Source: Candidatus Pelagibacter sp. (GTDB lineage: Bacteria; Pseudomonadota; Alphaproteobacteria; Pelagibacterales; Pelagibacteraceae). Taken from it: 15,410 nucleotides of DNA. The first letter of the stretch is position 1; each line of letters starts with the position of its first letter. The stretch covers positions 1 through 15,410 of the forward strand of contig JAOOKL010000014.1 in the NCBI GenBank assembly GCA_028408025.1. The letters run 5' to 3'. The position numbers and the translations under genes are program-made. Positions 8,827 to 15,410 of this stretch are shown piece by piece. The notes under the pieces are model-generated. The model saw only the letters and a list, made by a program, of their open reading frames with translations. It ran no database searches and was not told where the DNA came from.

Positions 8827-9899
8827 CAATTTAAATTTTTTAGTTTTATATCTTGTTCTTTTAATCTTAACTCATGATTCATCTCCTCATGAATTTCACC
8901 TGTTAGGAATTCATCTAACTTGTGTAAGGTTAAATTAATTCGATGATCAGTGACCCTACCCTGGGGAAAATTATATGTTCTTATCCTTTCGGATCTATCT
9001 CCAGTTCCGATTTGATTTCTTCTATTTGTTGATCTTTCTTGATCTTTTTTTCTTTTTTCTTCTTCATATACTCTAGAACGTAATATTTTAAGTGCTTTAG
9101 CTTTATTTTTATGTTGAGACTTTTCATCCTGCTGACTTACAACGACCCCGGACGGTAAATGAGTGATTCTAACTGCACTATCAGTAGTATTTACAGACTG
9201 GCCTCCCGGACCACCAGCTCTAAATACATCTATTCTTAAATCTGAGTCTTTTATTTGGACGTCTACTTCTTCTGCCTCAGGTAAAACGGCTACTGTAGCT
9301 GCTGAAGTGTGAACTCGACCTTGAGTTTCAGTTTTGGGGATTCTTTGGACTCTATGAACGCCTGACTCATATTTTAAATAAGAATATATATTTTCACCAC
9401 TCACAGAAAATATTACTTCTTTAAAACCGCCAGCTTCACTTTTAGAAATACTAATTATTTCAAGCTTCCATTTTTGTTTTGAACAAACCTTTTCATACAT
9501 CTTAAATAAATCTGAACAAAATAGAGAAGCTTCTAAACCTCCAGTTCCAGCTCTAATCTCTACAATAGCATCCTTATCGTCATCTTCATCTTTGGGTAGT
9601 AAAAAAATTTTTAATTTATTCTCATAATCTTCTTTTTTAATTTTTAAGGTGCTAAGGTCTTTTTGAGCCAATTCAATTATTTCTGTATCACTGCTTTTAT
9701 CTTTTAAAATTTGCTCTAAATCTTTTTTTTCTTTTTCAAATTTTATATACTCTCTGGCGATAGAAATAATATTTCCTAAATTTGAATAATCTTTTGATTT
9801 TTTCGCAAAAAGCTTAGGATCAATATTGCCTGAAGAAAGTTCTTTTTCTAATTCGTCATGTTTAGCAATTATGTCTTGCACTTTTTCAACAGGTATCAT
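8826..9899 (-). CDS. prfA: Peptide chain release factor 1
   Basis: RF1 recognises UAA and UAG in the ribosomal A site and triggers peptide release. The 357 residues match the usual length of about 360. After the N-terminal helical domain come the [11 protein letters not shown] block (117-127) and the anticodon-like loop [27 protein letters not shown]. The stop-codon PxT motif there is P188-K-T190, where E. coli has PAT; the middle residue varies in this family. The catalytic GGQ is at 232-234 in [21 protein letters not shown]. PxT rather than SPF marks it as RF1 and not RF2. The ATG is three bases after the ispG stop and the TGA overlaps prmC. There is no sign of a frameshift of the RF2 type. 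Confidence 0.97.
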   Translation of the reverse strand: MIPVEKVQDIIAKHDELEKELSSGNIDPKLFAKKSKDYSNLGNIISIAREYIKFEKEKKDLEQILKDKSSDTEIIELAQKDLSTLKIKKEDYENKLKIFLLPKDEDDDKDAIVEIRAGTGGLEASLFCSDLFKMYEKVCSKQKWKLEIISISKSEAGGFKEVIFSVSGENIYSYLKYESGVHRVQRIPKTETQGRVHTSAATVAVLPEAEEVDVQIKDSDLRIDVFRAGGPGGQSVNTTDSAVRITHLPSGVVVSQQDEKSQHKNKAKALKILRSRVYEEEKRKKDQERSTNRRNQIGTGDRSERIRTYNFPQGRVTDHRINLTLHKLDEFLTGEIHEEMNHELRLKEQDIKLKNLN

Positions 9900-9902
9900 T
9901 TT

Positions 9903-10997
9903 TTAAATATTTTTTTCTCTAACTTTTTCTTCTACAAGTTGAACAACTTTGTTTATGATCTCTGCACTAGCTACTTTAGTATGAGGGATGCCTGATAGAT
10001 AAAGAAGATTATTATCTTGTCCTCCTCCAGTTAAACCAATTTCAGTTTGTGAAGCCTCGCCAGGGCCATTAACTACACATCCTATTATAGAGAGTGTTAT
10101 TGGCTTTTTAACATGAGATAGTCTTTTTTCTAGTTCTTTGACAGTTTCAATTACCGGAAAAGCTTGCCGAGCACATGATGGACAAGAAATTATATTTACC
10201 CCTCTTGATCTAATACCTAATGATTTTAATATTTCATATCCTGCTTTAACTTCGTCTACAGGGTCTGATGAAAGAGAGACTCTAATTGTGTCTCCTATTC
10301 CTTCCATTAAAAGTTGACCAATACCTATTGATGATTTTATGCTTCCAGTCAAAAGTCCACCTGCCTCTGTTATTCCGAGGTGTAAAGGGTAATCACAAAT
10401 TTCAGATAGCTTTCTATAAGATTTAACTGTCAAAAAAATATCAGAGGATTTGACGCTAATTTTAAAATTAAAGAAATTGTTATCCTCCAGTAATTTTACA
10501 TTATACATTGCACTTTCGACTAATGCTTCCGGACAAGGTTCTTTATATTTTTCAAGCAAAGTTTTATCAAGTGATCCAGCATTAACACCAATTCTTATAG
10601 TACAATTATTGTCTTTAGCAGCTTTTACAACTTCTAAAATTCTATCTTTAGAACCAATATTACCTGGATTTATCCTTAAACAGCTTGCACCCATTTCAGC
10701 TGCCTCTATAGCTCTTTTATAATGAAAATGAATATCTGCAACAATTGGAACTTTTACATTTTTAACAATATCTTTAAGAGCTTTAGTACTATCTTCATCT
10801 GGACATGAAACTCTTACAATATCTGCGCCTGCTTCTTCCAAAGAATTAATTTGATCAATTGTATCTTTAATATTTGTTGTAAGAGTATTAGTCATTGATT
10901 GGACGCTTATATTAGAGTTGCCTCCAACTATGACTTTACCTAGTTTTATGGATTTTGTTTTTCTTCTATTAATTATTCTATGCGGTCTAATTTCCAT
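9903..10997 (-). CDS. ispG: 4-hydroxy-3-methylbut-2-en-1-yl diphosphate synthase
   Basis: IspG (GcpE) reduces 2-C-methyl-D-erythritol 2,4-cyclodiphosphate to HMBPP in the penultimate step of the MEP pathway of isoprenoid synthesis, using a [4Fe-4S] cluster and flavodoxin or ferredoxin as donor. The 364 residues are the normal length for the two-domain bacterial form. The TIM-barrel part has [31 protein letters not shown] and LRINPGNIG. The cluster domain has C272 and C275 ([10 protein letters not shown]) and C307 with E314 ([10 protein letters not shown]), which together are the four cluster ligands. The gene sits one base after the lysC stop and three bases before prfA, so it is part of the same transcription unit. 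Its product pathway feeds the quinone side chain that UbiG modifies. Confidence 0.96.
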   Translation of the reverse strand: MEIRPHRIINRRKTKSIKLGKVIVGGNSNISVQSMTNTLTTNIKDTIDQINSLEEAGADIVRVSCPDEDSTKALKDIVKNVKVPIVADIHFHYKRAIEAAEMGASCLRINPGNIGSKDRILEVVKAAKDNNCTIRIGVNAGSLDKTLLEKYKEPCPEALVESAMYNVKLLEDNNFFNFKISVKSSDIFLTVKSYRKLSEICDYPLHLGITEAGGLLTGSIKSSIGIGQLLMEGIGDTIRVSLSSDPVDEVKAGYEILKSLGIRSRGVNIISCPSCARQAFPVIETVKELEKRLSHVKKPITLSIIGCVVNGPGEASQTEIGLTGGGQDNNLLYLSGIPHTKVASAEIINKVVQLVEEKVREKNI

Positions 10998-10998
10998 A

Positions 10999-12210
10999 TT
11001 AATCTAGTTCAAAAATTGTATGCAATTTTTTAATCGCATTAGTAGTATCATGTTCATTAATAATAACTGATAATTTTATCTCAGAGGTAGAAATTGCTAA
11101 AATATTAATTTTTTCCTCTGCTAAACCTTTAAACATTTTATATGTTACCCCAGGTGTAGAAACCATGCCAGCCCCCACTATTGAAACTTTTGAAACTTTA
11201 TCATTATGGCTAATGTCCTTGTATGTAATATTTGTATTGTTTTTAATTATTTTAATGGTTTTTAAAAGGTCCTCTCTTTTTATTGTAAAAGTTATATCTG
11301 TAGTTTTTTGATCTGATGATATATTTTGAATTACCATATCAACGTTAATTTGATTACTACTTAAGGGTTCAAAAATACTAGCAGCGACACCTGGTTTATC
11401 CTGAACATCTCTTAAAGTAATTTTAGCATCATCTTTTGAATAAGCCACTCCGGTAACACTTTTAGAATAATCAATATTTTCTTGACTAAATATTTTTGTA
11501 CCCGGCCTGTCAGTAAATGTCGATTTTACTTCTAAAGGTATATTATACATCATAGCAGTTTGTACGGCTGAAGATTGCATAACTTTTGCTCCAAGTGAGG
11601 ACATTTCTAACATTTCATCAAATGAAATTTTATCAATTTTTTTGGCTACTGGTATCTTATTTGGATCAGAAGAATATACACCATCAACATCAGTATATAT
11701 TTCACAAGAGTCTGTCTCAAATATTTTTGCAACTGCGACTGCTGTTGCATCTGATCCACCTCTGCCTGTCGTAGTCACATCTCCAAGTTTTGAAATACCT
11801 TGAAATCCAGGAATGATAACCACACCTTTATTAGATAAATATTCATTTATCTTTGTGACGCTTAAATTAATAATTCTTGCATTTGAATGTTCGCCTTCTG
11901 TCAGGATAGGTATTTGCCAATTCAACCATGATTTCGATTTTATTCCTAATTCAATTAGTGCGCCGGCTAATAATGCACAAGTAACTTGCTCTCCAGAAGA
12001 TAATAAAACATCAAGTTCTCTTTTATCAAAATCACTAGAAATATTTTTAGAATGTTCTATTAGCTCATTTGTCTTTCCGGACATAGCTGAAACAATTATG
12101 ATAAGTTGATTACCAGCTAATTGTTCTTTTTTAACAATATTTGCCACATGTAGGATTCTTTCAATAGTTCCTACAGAAGTTCCACCAAATTTTAATACTT
12201 TTTTTGCCAT
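10999..12210 (-). CDS. lysC: Aspartate kinase
   Basis: Aspartokinase phosphorylates L-aspartate with ATP, the committed step toward lysine/DAP, threonine and methionine. The 403 residues fit the monofunctional class. The kinase domain has KFGGTSVG (7-14), [32 protein letters not shown] (147-159) and [12 protein letters not shown] (172-183). Two C-terminal ACT domains, about 263-330 ([20 protein letters not shown]) and 342-400 ([19 protein letters not shown]), bind effector amino acids, so feedback inhibition by lysine and/or threonine is expected from the family. There is no homoserine dehydrogenase fusion. It is the first gene of the minus-strand run and is divergent from ubiG across the tandem-repeat region. 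No riboswitch is visible upstream; only about 83 bases separate the two starts. Confidence 0.96.
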   Translation of the reverse strand: MAKKVLKFGGTSVGTIERILHVANIVKKEQLAGNQLIIIVSAMSGKTNELIEHSKNISSDFDKRELDVLLSSGEQVTCALLAGALIELGIKSKSWLNWQIPILTEGEHSNARIINLSVTKINEYLSNKGVVIIPGFQGISKLGDVTTTGRGGSDATAVAVAKIFETDSCEIYTDVDGVYSSDPNKIPVAKKIDKISFDEMLEMSSLGAKVMQSSAVQTAMMYNIPLEVKSTFTDRPGTKIFSQENIDYSKSVTGVAYSKDDAKITLRDVQDKPGVAASIFEPLSSNQINVDMVIQNISSDQKTTDITFTIKREDLLKTIKIIKNNTNITYKDISHNDKVSKVSIVGAGMVSTPGVTYKMFKGLAEEKINILAISTSEIKLSVIINEHDTTNAIKKLHTIFELD

Positions 12211-12216
12211 TGTTAG

Positions 12217-12270
12217 AATTTAATATAATATAACTGAATTAATTTAATATAATATAACTGAATTAATTTA
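12217..12270. repeat. 24-bp tandem repeat in the lysC-ubiG divergent promoter region
   Basis: Positions 12217-12240 and 12241-12264 are identical 24-base units, followed by six more matching bases (12265-12270), giving about 2.25 copies. The unit contains TAATATAATATAACTG. TATAAT hexamers occur at 12224-12229, 12248-12253 and, just past the repeat, 12272-12277, all exactly 24 bases apart. The last lies about 16 bases before the ubiG ATG and is the best -10 candidate for it. A clear -35 box is not seen. The lysC promoter must lie in the same 83 bases on the other strand. Confidence 0.85.
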
Positions 12271-12293
12271 TTATAATTAATACTTAAAAAGAC

Positions 12294-13019
12294 ATGACTA
12301 CAATAAATAAAGAGGAAATTCAAAAGTTTTCAAATTTAGCCAATGAATGGTGGGATGTTAATGGCAAATTTAAACCTTTGCACATGTTTAATCCAATAAG
12401 AATTGAATACATTCTTGATGAAATTTCAAAGCATTTTCAAATAAATAGAAAAAGAAAAAATCTACTTCAAGATTTAGAGATATTAGATATTGGGTGTGGA
12501 GGAGGTTTGATAAGTGAACCCATGGCTTATCTAGGAGGTAATGTAACTGGTATTGATGCGGCAGAGAAAAATATTAAAGTTGCCTCTATTCATAGTAAAA
12601 AAAATAAACTAAAGATAAATTATTTACATAAGTCACCAGAGCAATTAAAAATTGAAAAGAAATTTGATATAATTTTAAATCTTGAAATAGTAGAGCATGT
12701 AAATGATCTGGATTTGTATCTAAAATCTTGTTCCAATCTGCTAAAAAAAAACGGCCTGATGTTTACAGCTACCATTAATAGAACTTTAATTTCTTACATT
12801 AAAGCAATCATAGGGGCAGAGTATATTTTAAGATGGTTGCCTATTGGGACCCACGACTGGAATAAATTTGTAAAACCAGAAGAATTGGAAAAAAAATTAT
12901 TTGATAAAAAATTTATAACTAAGGATCTAAAAGGACTTGAATTCAACCCAATCTTAAGAAAATGGAAAAGATCTGATAATCTATCTGTTAATTATATAAT
13001 TTGTAGTATCAAAAATTAA
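12294..13019 (+). CDS. ubiG: Ubiquinone biosynthesis O-methyltransferase
   Basis: UbiG is a class I SAM-dependent methyltransferase that performs both O-methylations of ubiquinone synthesis at the membrane surface. The 241 residues are of normal length. The family-specific N-terminus is NKEEIQKFSNLANEWWDVNGKFKPLHMFNPIRIEYI. The SAM-binding motif I is LDIGCGGGLISEPMA (64-78), followed by VTGIDAAEKNI with the ribose-binding D88. The later blocks NLEIVEHV, GLMFTATINRT and the GTHDWNKFVKPEEL segment are characteristic of UbiG. The ATG at 12294 has no clear Shine-Dalgarno sequence. The stop overlaps the convergent DUF1178 stop in a shared TTAA. A lysC/ubiG divergent pair is common in Alphaproteobacteria and supports the call. 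Confidence 0.95.
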   Translation: MTTINKEEIQKFSNLANEWWDVNGKFKPLHMFNPIRIEYILDEISKHFQINRKRKNLLQDLEILDIGCGGGLISEPMAYLGGNVTGIDAAEKNIKVASIHSKKNKLKINYLHKSPEQLKIEKKFDIILNLEIVEHVNDLDLYLKSCSNLLKKNGLMFTATINRTLISYIKAIIGAEYILRWLPIGTHDWNKFVKPEELEKKLFDKKFITKDLKGLEFNPILRKWKRSDNLSVNYIICSIKN

Positions 13020-13438
13020 TTATCTTTGTTAACCCAGGGTATGCTAAGTAGATCTATTCCCTCTTCCGCTAGCTCTTCTCTTTCTTCAGGTGTGGTTGTG
13101 CCATAGATGCTCTTTTTAGATTTTCTATCATAAAAAACTTCTCTTACTTTTTTACTGAATTTATCTCCAACAAATTCAAAATTTTTTTCAACGTGTTCTC
13201 TTAATTTAAGCAAGTTATTTCTTTGCTTAAGAGATTTATTGTCAAAAAGTGCTTCGTCTTCCTCTTTGAGTTTTGAACCAGAAATCATTGGAGCCATAAT
13301 TGATTTTTCAATTTTTTTTGAGGAACAAAAAATACACTCAAGTAATTTTTTTTTTTTCAATTTATCAAATTCATTTGAATTTGAAAACCAGCTCTCAAAT
13401 TCGTGATCATTTTCACATTTAAGATTATATTTAATCAT
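13016..13438 (-). CDS. DUF1178 family protein, putative zinc-binding
   Basis: A 140-residue cytoplasmic protein of unknown function. The N-terminus MIKYNLKCENDHEFESWFSNSNEFDKL, followed by CIFC and EKSIMAPMISG, matches DUF1178, a family widespread in Alphaproteobacteria. C8, H12, C35 and C38 could form a small zinc site, as in rubredoxin-like or FmdB-like regulators. The middle is charged and helical. The C-terminus VREVFYDRKSKKSIYGTTTPEEREELAEEGIDLLSIPWV contains the conserved Y/IxGxxTxEE and I.S.PW elements of the family. It starts 13 bases after the argJ stop, so the two are probably co-transcribed, and ends tail to tail with ubiG. No function should be inferred from the neighbours. Confidence 0.85.
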   Translation of the reverse strand: MIKYNLKCENDHEFESWFSNSNEFDKLKKKKLLECIFCSSKKIEKSIMAPMISGSKLKEEDEALFDNKSLKQRNNLLKLREHVEKNFEFVGDKFSKKVREVFYDRKSKKSIYGTTTPEEREELAEEGIDLLSIPWVNKDN

Positions 13439-13451
13439 ATTTATTTAATCC

Positions 13452-14756
13452 TTAGTTTCTATAATCAGCATTAATATCTATATAGTCGTGTGTAAAATCA
13501 CATGTGTAACATTCAAAAGCATCGTTTCCCAGTTTTAAATTTACCTCGATCATGACAGAGTCCCACTTCATGTAATCTTTTAATTTTTCCTCATTATAAG
13601 ACTCTGCTATTTTCCCATTCTCTGCAACAACAAAATCTCCTAATTTAATTTTTAGTTTTTTAAAATCAATTTCCTCTCCAGATTTTCCAACTCCCATGAT
13701 GATTCTTCCCCAGTTTGGGTCTTCTCCAGCAACAGCGGTTTTTACTAACGGGGAATTAGCAATTGAAAAAGCAATATTTTTTGCACTACTCAAAGACTTA
13801 GCATTAATTACTCTAACAGTTAAAAATTTTTTTGCTCCTTCTCCATCAATAACGATTTGTTGAGCAAGGTTTAGGCAAAGTCTTTTTAAACTTACTTCAA
13901 ATTTTTGTATTACTTTATCTGTTAAAGACAGATTGTGTCCAATTTTAATTGATTTAGTTGAAAATATTGAAACCATATCATTTGTAGATTGATCACTATC
14001 GACTGTTATAGCGTTAAATGAATTTGCAACCGCTCTTTTTAAAAGCGACTTAAGTAAATTTGAATTGATATCCGCATTTGTAAAAATAAAAGATAACATT
14101 GTAGCAAGATTTGGAGCAATCATTCCTGATCCCTTTGCGACTCCACAAATTTTAATTAATTCATCACCAACTATAATTTCTTCGTAAGCCACTTTTGGCC
14201 TTGTGTCTGTTGTCATCATTCCAGAAGCAATCTTTAGCCAGTATAATTTGTTGTGTTGACTTTTTAATTTTGAAACAAGATCTGGCAGAGCGTCTTTGAT
14301 CTGATCAACAGGGAACTGCTCTCCAATTACTCCCGTAGAGGCAAATATTAGATCTTTAATTTTAATTGTTTCAGAAGTGCCTTTGTCTGATTTTGACTCT
14401 CTAAGGGTTAAAATTCTCGATAGATTTTTAGCTAAAATATCTAAACTTTCTTTTCCTTGTTTGCCAGTAAAAGTATTTGCGTTTTTTGTATTAATTAATA
14501 GTCCTTTTATTAATTTTTTATGAGAATTATTATTCCATGCTATTGATTCTGAGATTATACTATTAGTGGTAGTTACTGAGGCGTAATTAGCTCCATCTTT
14601 AAAATAAAACAGAACTAAATCATCTCTGCCATTATTATATAGATCAGCTGAAGTGGCAGACATTTCAAGTCCTTCTATTTGTTTTAAATTTTGAAACTCC
14701 CCAATTTTCGACAATTTATTTTTAGAGCTTAGGAAGTTTTTTATGTTTATCGTCAT
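13452..14756 (-). CDS. argJ: Glutamate N-acetyltransferase / amino-acid acetyltransferase
   Basis: ArgJ moves the acetyl group from N-acetylornithine to glutamate, recycling it in arginine synthesis; bifunctional forms also use acetyl-CoA. The precursor cleaves itself between Ala and Thr of the conserved ATML, here A218/T219 in KGSGMIAPNLATMLSFIFTNADI, giving alpha and beta chains with T219 as nucleophile. Other family blocks are TTNS (63-66), INTKNANTFTGKQG (88-101), ASTGVIGE (139-146), MMTTDTRPK (180-188), AVNSFNAITVDSDQSTND-like (243-260), AGEDPNWGRIIMGVGKSG, and the terminal DYIDINADYRN. The length, 434, is slightly above the usual 390-410. The gene is divergent from secA with 44 bases between the start codons, a common alphaproteobacterial arrangement. 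Whether it is mono- or bifunctional cannot be told from sequence alone. Confidence 0.95.
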   Translation of the reverse strand: MTINIKNFLSSKNKLSKIGEFQNLKQIEGLEMSATSADLYNNGRDDLVLFYFKDGANYASVTTTNSIISESIAWNNNSHKKLIKGLLINTKNANTFTGKQGKESLDILAKNLSRILTLRESKSDKGTSETIKIKDLIFASTGVIGEQFPVDQIKDALPDLVSKLKSQHNKLYWLKIASGMMTTDTRPKVAYEEIIVGDELIKICGVAKGSGMIAPNLATMLSFIFTNADINSNLLKSLLKRAVANSFNAITVDSDQSTNDMVSIFSTKSIKIGHNLSLTDKVIQKFEVSLKRLCLNLAQQIVIDGEGAKKFLTVRVINAKSLSSAKNIAFSIANSPLVKTAVAGEDPNWGRIIMGVGKSGEEIDFKKLKIKLGDFVVAENGKIAESYNEEKLKDYMKWDSVMIEVNLKLGNDAFECYTCDFTHDYIDINADYRN

Positions 14757-14800
14757 AATTACTGTTTAATTTAGATTATAAATACATATATAGAAGTATA

Positions 14801-15410
14801 ATGAATGTATTTACAAGAACTTTTAGTAAAATATTTAAAAGCTCTAATCAAGTAGAATTAGATAAAACAAAGAATTTAATATTAGCCATTAACGATAGAG
14901 AGGGTTCAATAAGCTCTCTATCAGACGGAGAATTAAGAGAAAAAACATTAAACCTAAAACGATCATTAAAAGAAGGCAACTCTATTGATAATATTATTCC
15001 CGATAGTTTTGCATTAGTAAGAGAAGCGGCAAAAAGAACATTAGGAGAAAGACATTATGATGTTCAATTAGCTGGGGGAATAATTTTACATCAAGGAAAA
15101 ATTGCTGAAATGAAAACTGGTGAGGGTAAAACATTGGTTTCTACTTTACCAGCTTATTTAAATTCTTTAACTGGTAGAGGAGTTCATATTGTAACAGTCA
15201 ATGACTATTTAGCTAGAAGGGACTCTGAGTGGATGGGTAAAGTTTTTAATTACCTAGGTGTTTCAACAGGATGTATTACAAATGATTTGGAGGATATTAA
15301 AAGAAAGGAAAATTATAATAAAGATATAACTTACGCAACTAATAACGAACTTGGGTTTGATTATCTAAGAGACAATATGAAATACGAGCTTAGCGATATG
15401 GTTCAAAGAG
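14801..15410 (+). CDS. secA: Preprotein translocase ATPase SecA, 3'-truncated by window edge
   Basis: SecA is the ATPase motor that pushes unfolded preproteins through SecYEG. The frame opens at ATG 14801 ([15 protein letters not shown]...) and stays open for 203 codons to the window edge; the full protein has about 850-900 residues. Visible elements of the first nucleotide-binding domain are [58 protein letters not shown] with the Walker [31 protein letters not shown], and [10 protein letters not shown] leading into [17 protein letters not shown]. All match the SecA N-terminus strongly. The start is chosen because the methionine sits at the normal distance before LSD and no upstream extension is open in the 44-base gap to argJ. 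No strong Shine-Dalgarno is seen. Confidence 0.95.
   Translation, partial: MNVFTRTFSKIFKSSNQVELDKTKNLILAINDREGSISSLSDGELREKTLNLKRSLKEGNSIDNIIPDSFALVREAAKRTLGERHYDVQLAGGIILHQGKIAEMKTGEGKTLVSTLPAYLNSLTGRGVHIVTVNDYLARRDSEWMGKVFNYLGVSTGCITNDLEDIKRKENYNKDITYATNNELGFDYLRDNMKYELSDMVQR

Noticed and set aside
8827..8829. TTG start for prmC one codon upstream
   Set aside because: The adjacent ATG overlaps the prfA stop as TGATG, a standard coupling arrangement, and TTG is a rare start.
10450..12109. Plus-strand open frames at 10450-10722, 11586-11774 and 11813-12109
   Set aside because: They are antisense shadows of ispG and lysC, whose protein matches are strong.
12211..12293. Riboswitch upstream of lysC or ubiG
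   Set aside because: The 83 bases are almost purely A and T and mostly tandem repeat; they are too short and lack any conserved lysine- or SAM-riboswitch core.

Overview
The window looks like a piece of a SAR11 (Pelagibacterales, Alphaproteobacteria) chromosome. The DNA is very AT-rich. Genes are packed with overlaps of 1 to 4 bases, gaps of a few bases and almost no Shine-Dalgarno sequences. The 16S gene contains sites that, from memory, match three published SAR11 probes (152R, 441R and 542R). Gene neighbourhoods such as argH-lptM-lysA, lysC beside a divergent ubiG, prfA-prmC-DUF4167, and argJ divergent from secA are typical of Alphaproteobacteria. All family assignments come from reading motifs; no database was searched.

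Layout. Positions 1-833 hold the 3' part of tyrA (+). Convergent to it on the minus strand is argH(C-terminal fragment)-lptM-like lipoprotein-lysA-plsC-like acyltransferase (3197 down to 830). Next, also on the minus strand, is an rRNA operon: promoter and leader (about 6140-5914), complete 16S (5913-4438), tRNA-Ile(GAU), tRNA-Ala(UGC), then only the first ~807 nt of 23S. Divergent from the rRNA promoter is an M23 cell-wall endopeptidase gene (6229-7572, +). A tight minus-strand cluster follows, read as lysC-ispG-prfA-prmC-DUF4167 (12210 down to 7596). ubiG (+) is divergent from lysC across a tandem-repeat promoter region. DUF1178 and argJ lie on the minus strand, and the start of secA (+) runs off the right edge.

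How the genes work together. lysC and lysA are the first and last steps of the diaminopimelate/lysine pathway, argJ and argH are steps of arginine synthesis, and tyrA makes the tyrosine precursor. ispG (isoprenoid precursors) and ubiG (ubiquinone) serve quinone and lipid metabolism, and plsC makes phosphatidic acid. prfA and prmC form a translation-termination unit: the release factor and the enzyme that methylates its GGQ motif. M23, LptM and SecA concern the cell envelope.

The main anomaly is at about 3190-3197. There the minus-strand 23S sequence, cut off about 807 nt from its 5' end, changes directly into argH sequence that has lost about three quarters of its 5' end. Both genes are essential or near-essential and both are broken at the same point, across a short stretch that fits either gene. 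This is best explained as a deletion-type or chimeric join (assembly or amplification artefact, or a skipped hypervariable island), not a new gene. I found no new defence, mobile or biosynthetic system. The other notable structures are regulatory: paired boxA elements, processing stems, tandem spacer hairpins, and a 24-bp tandem repeat carrying three -10-like boxes.
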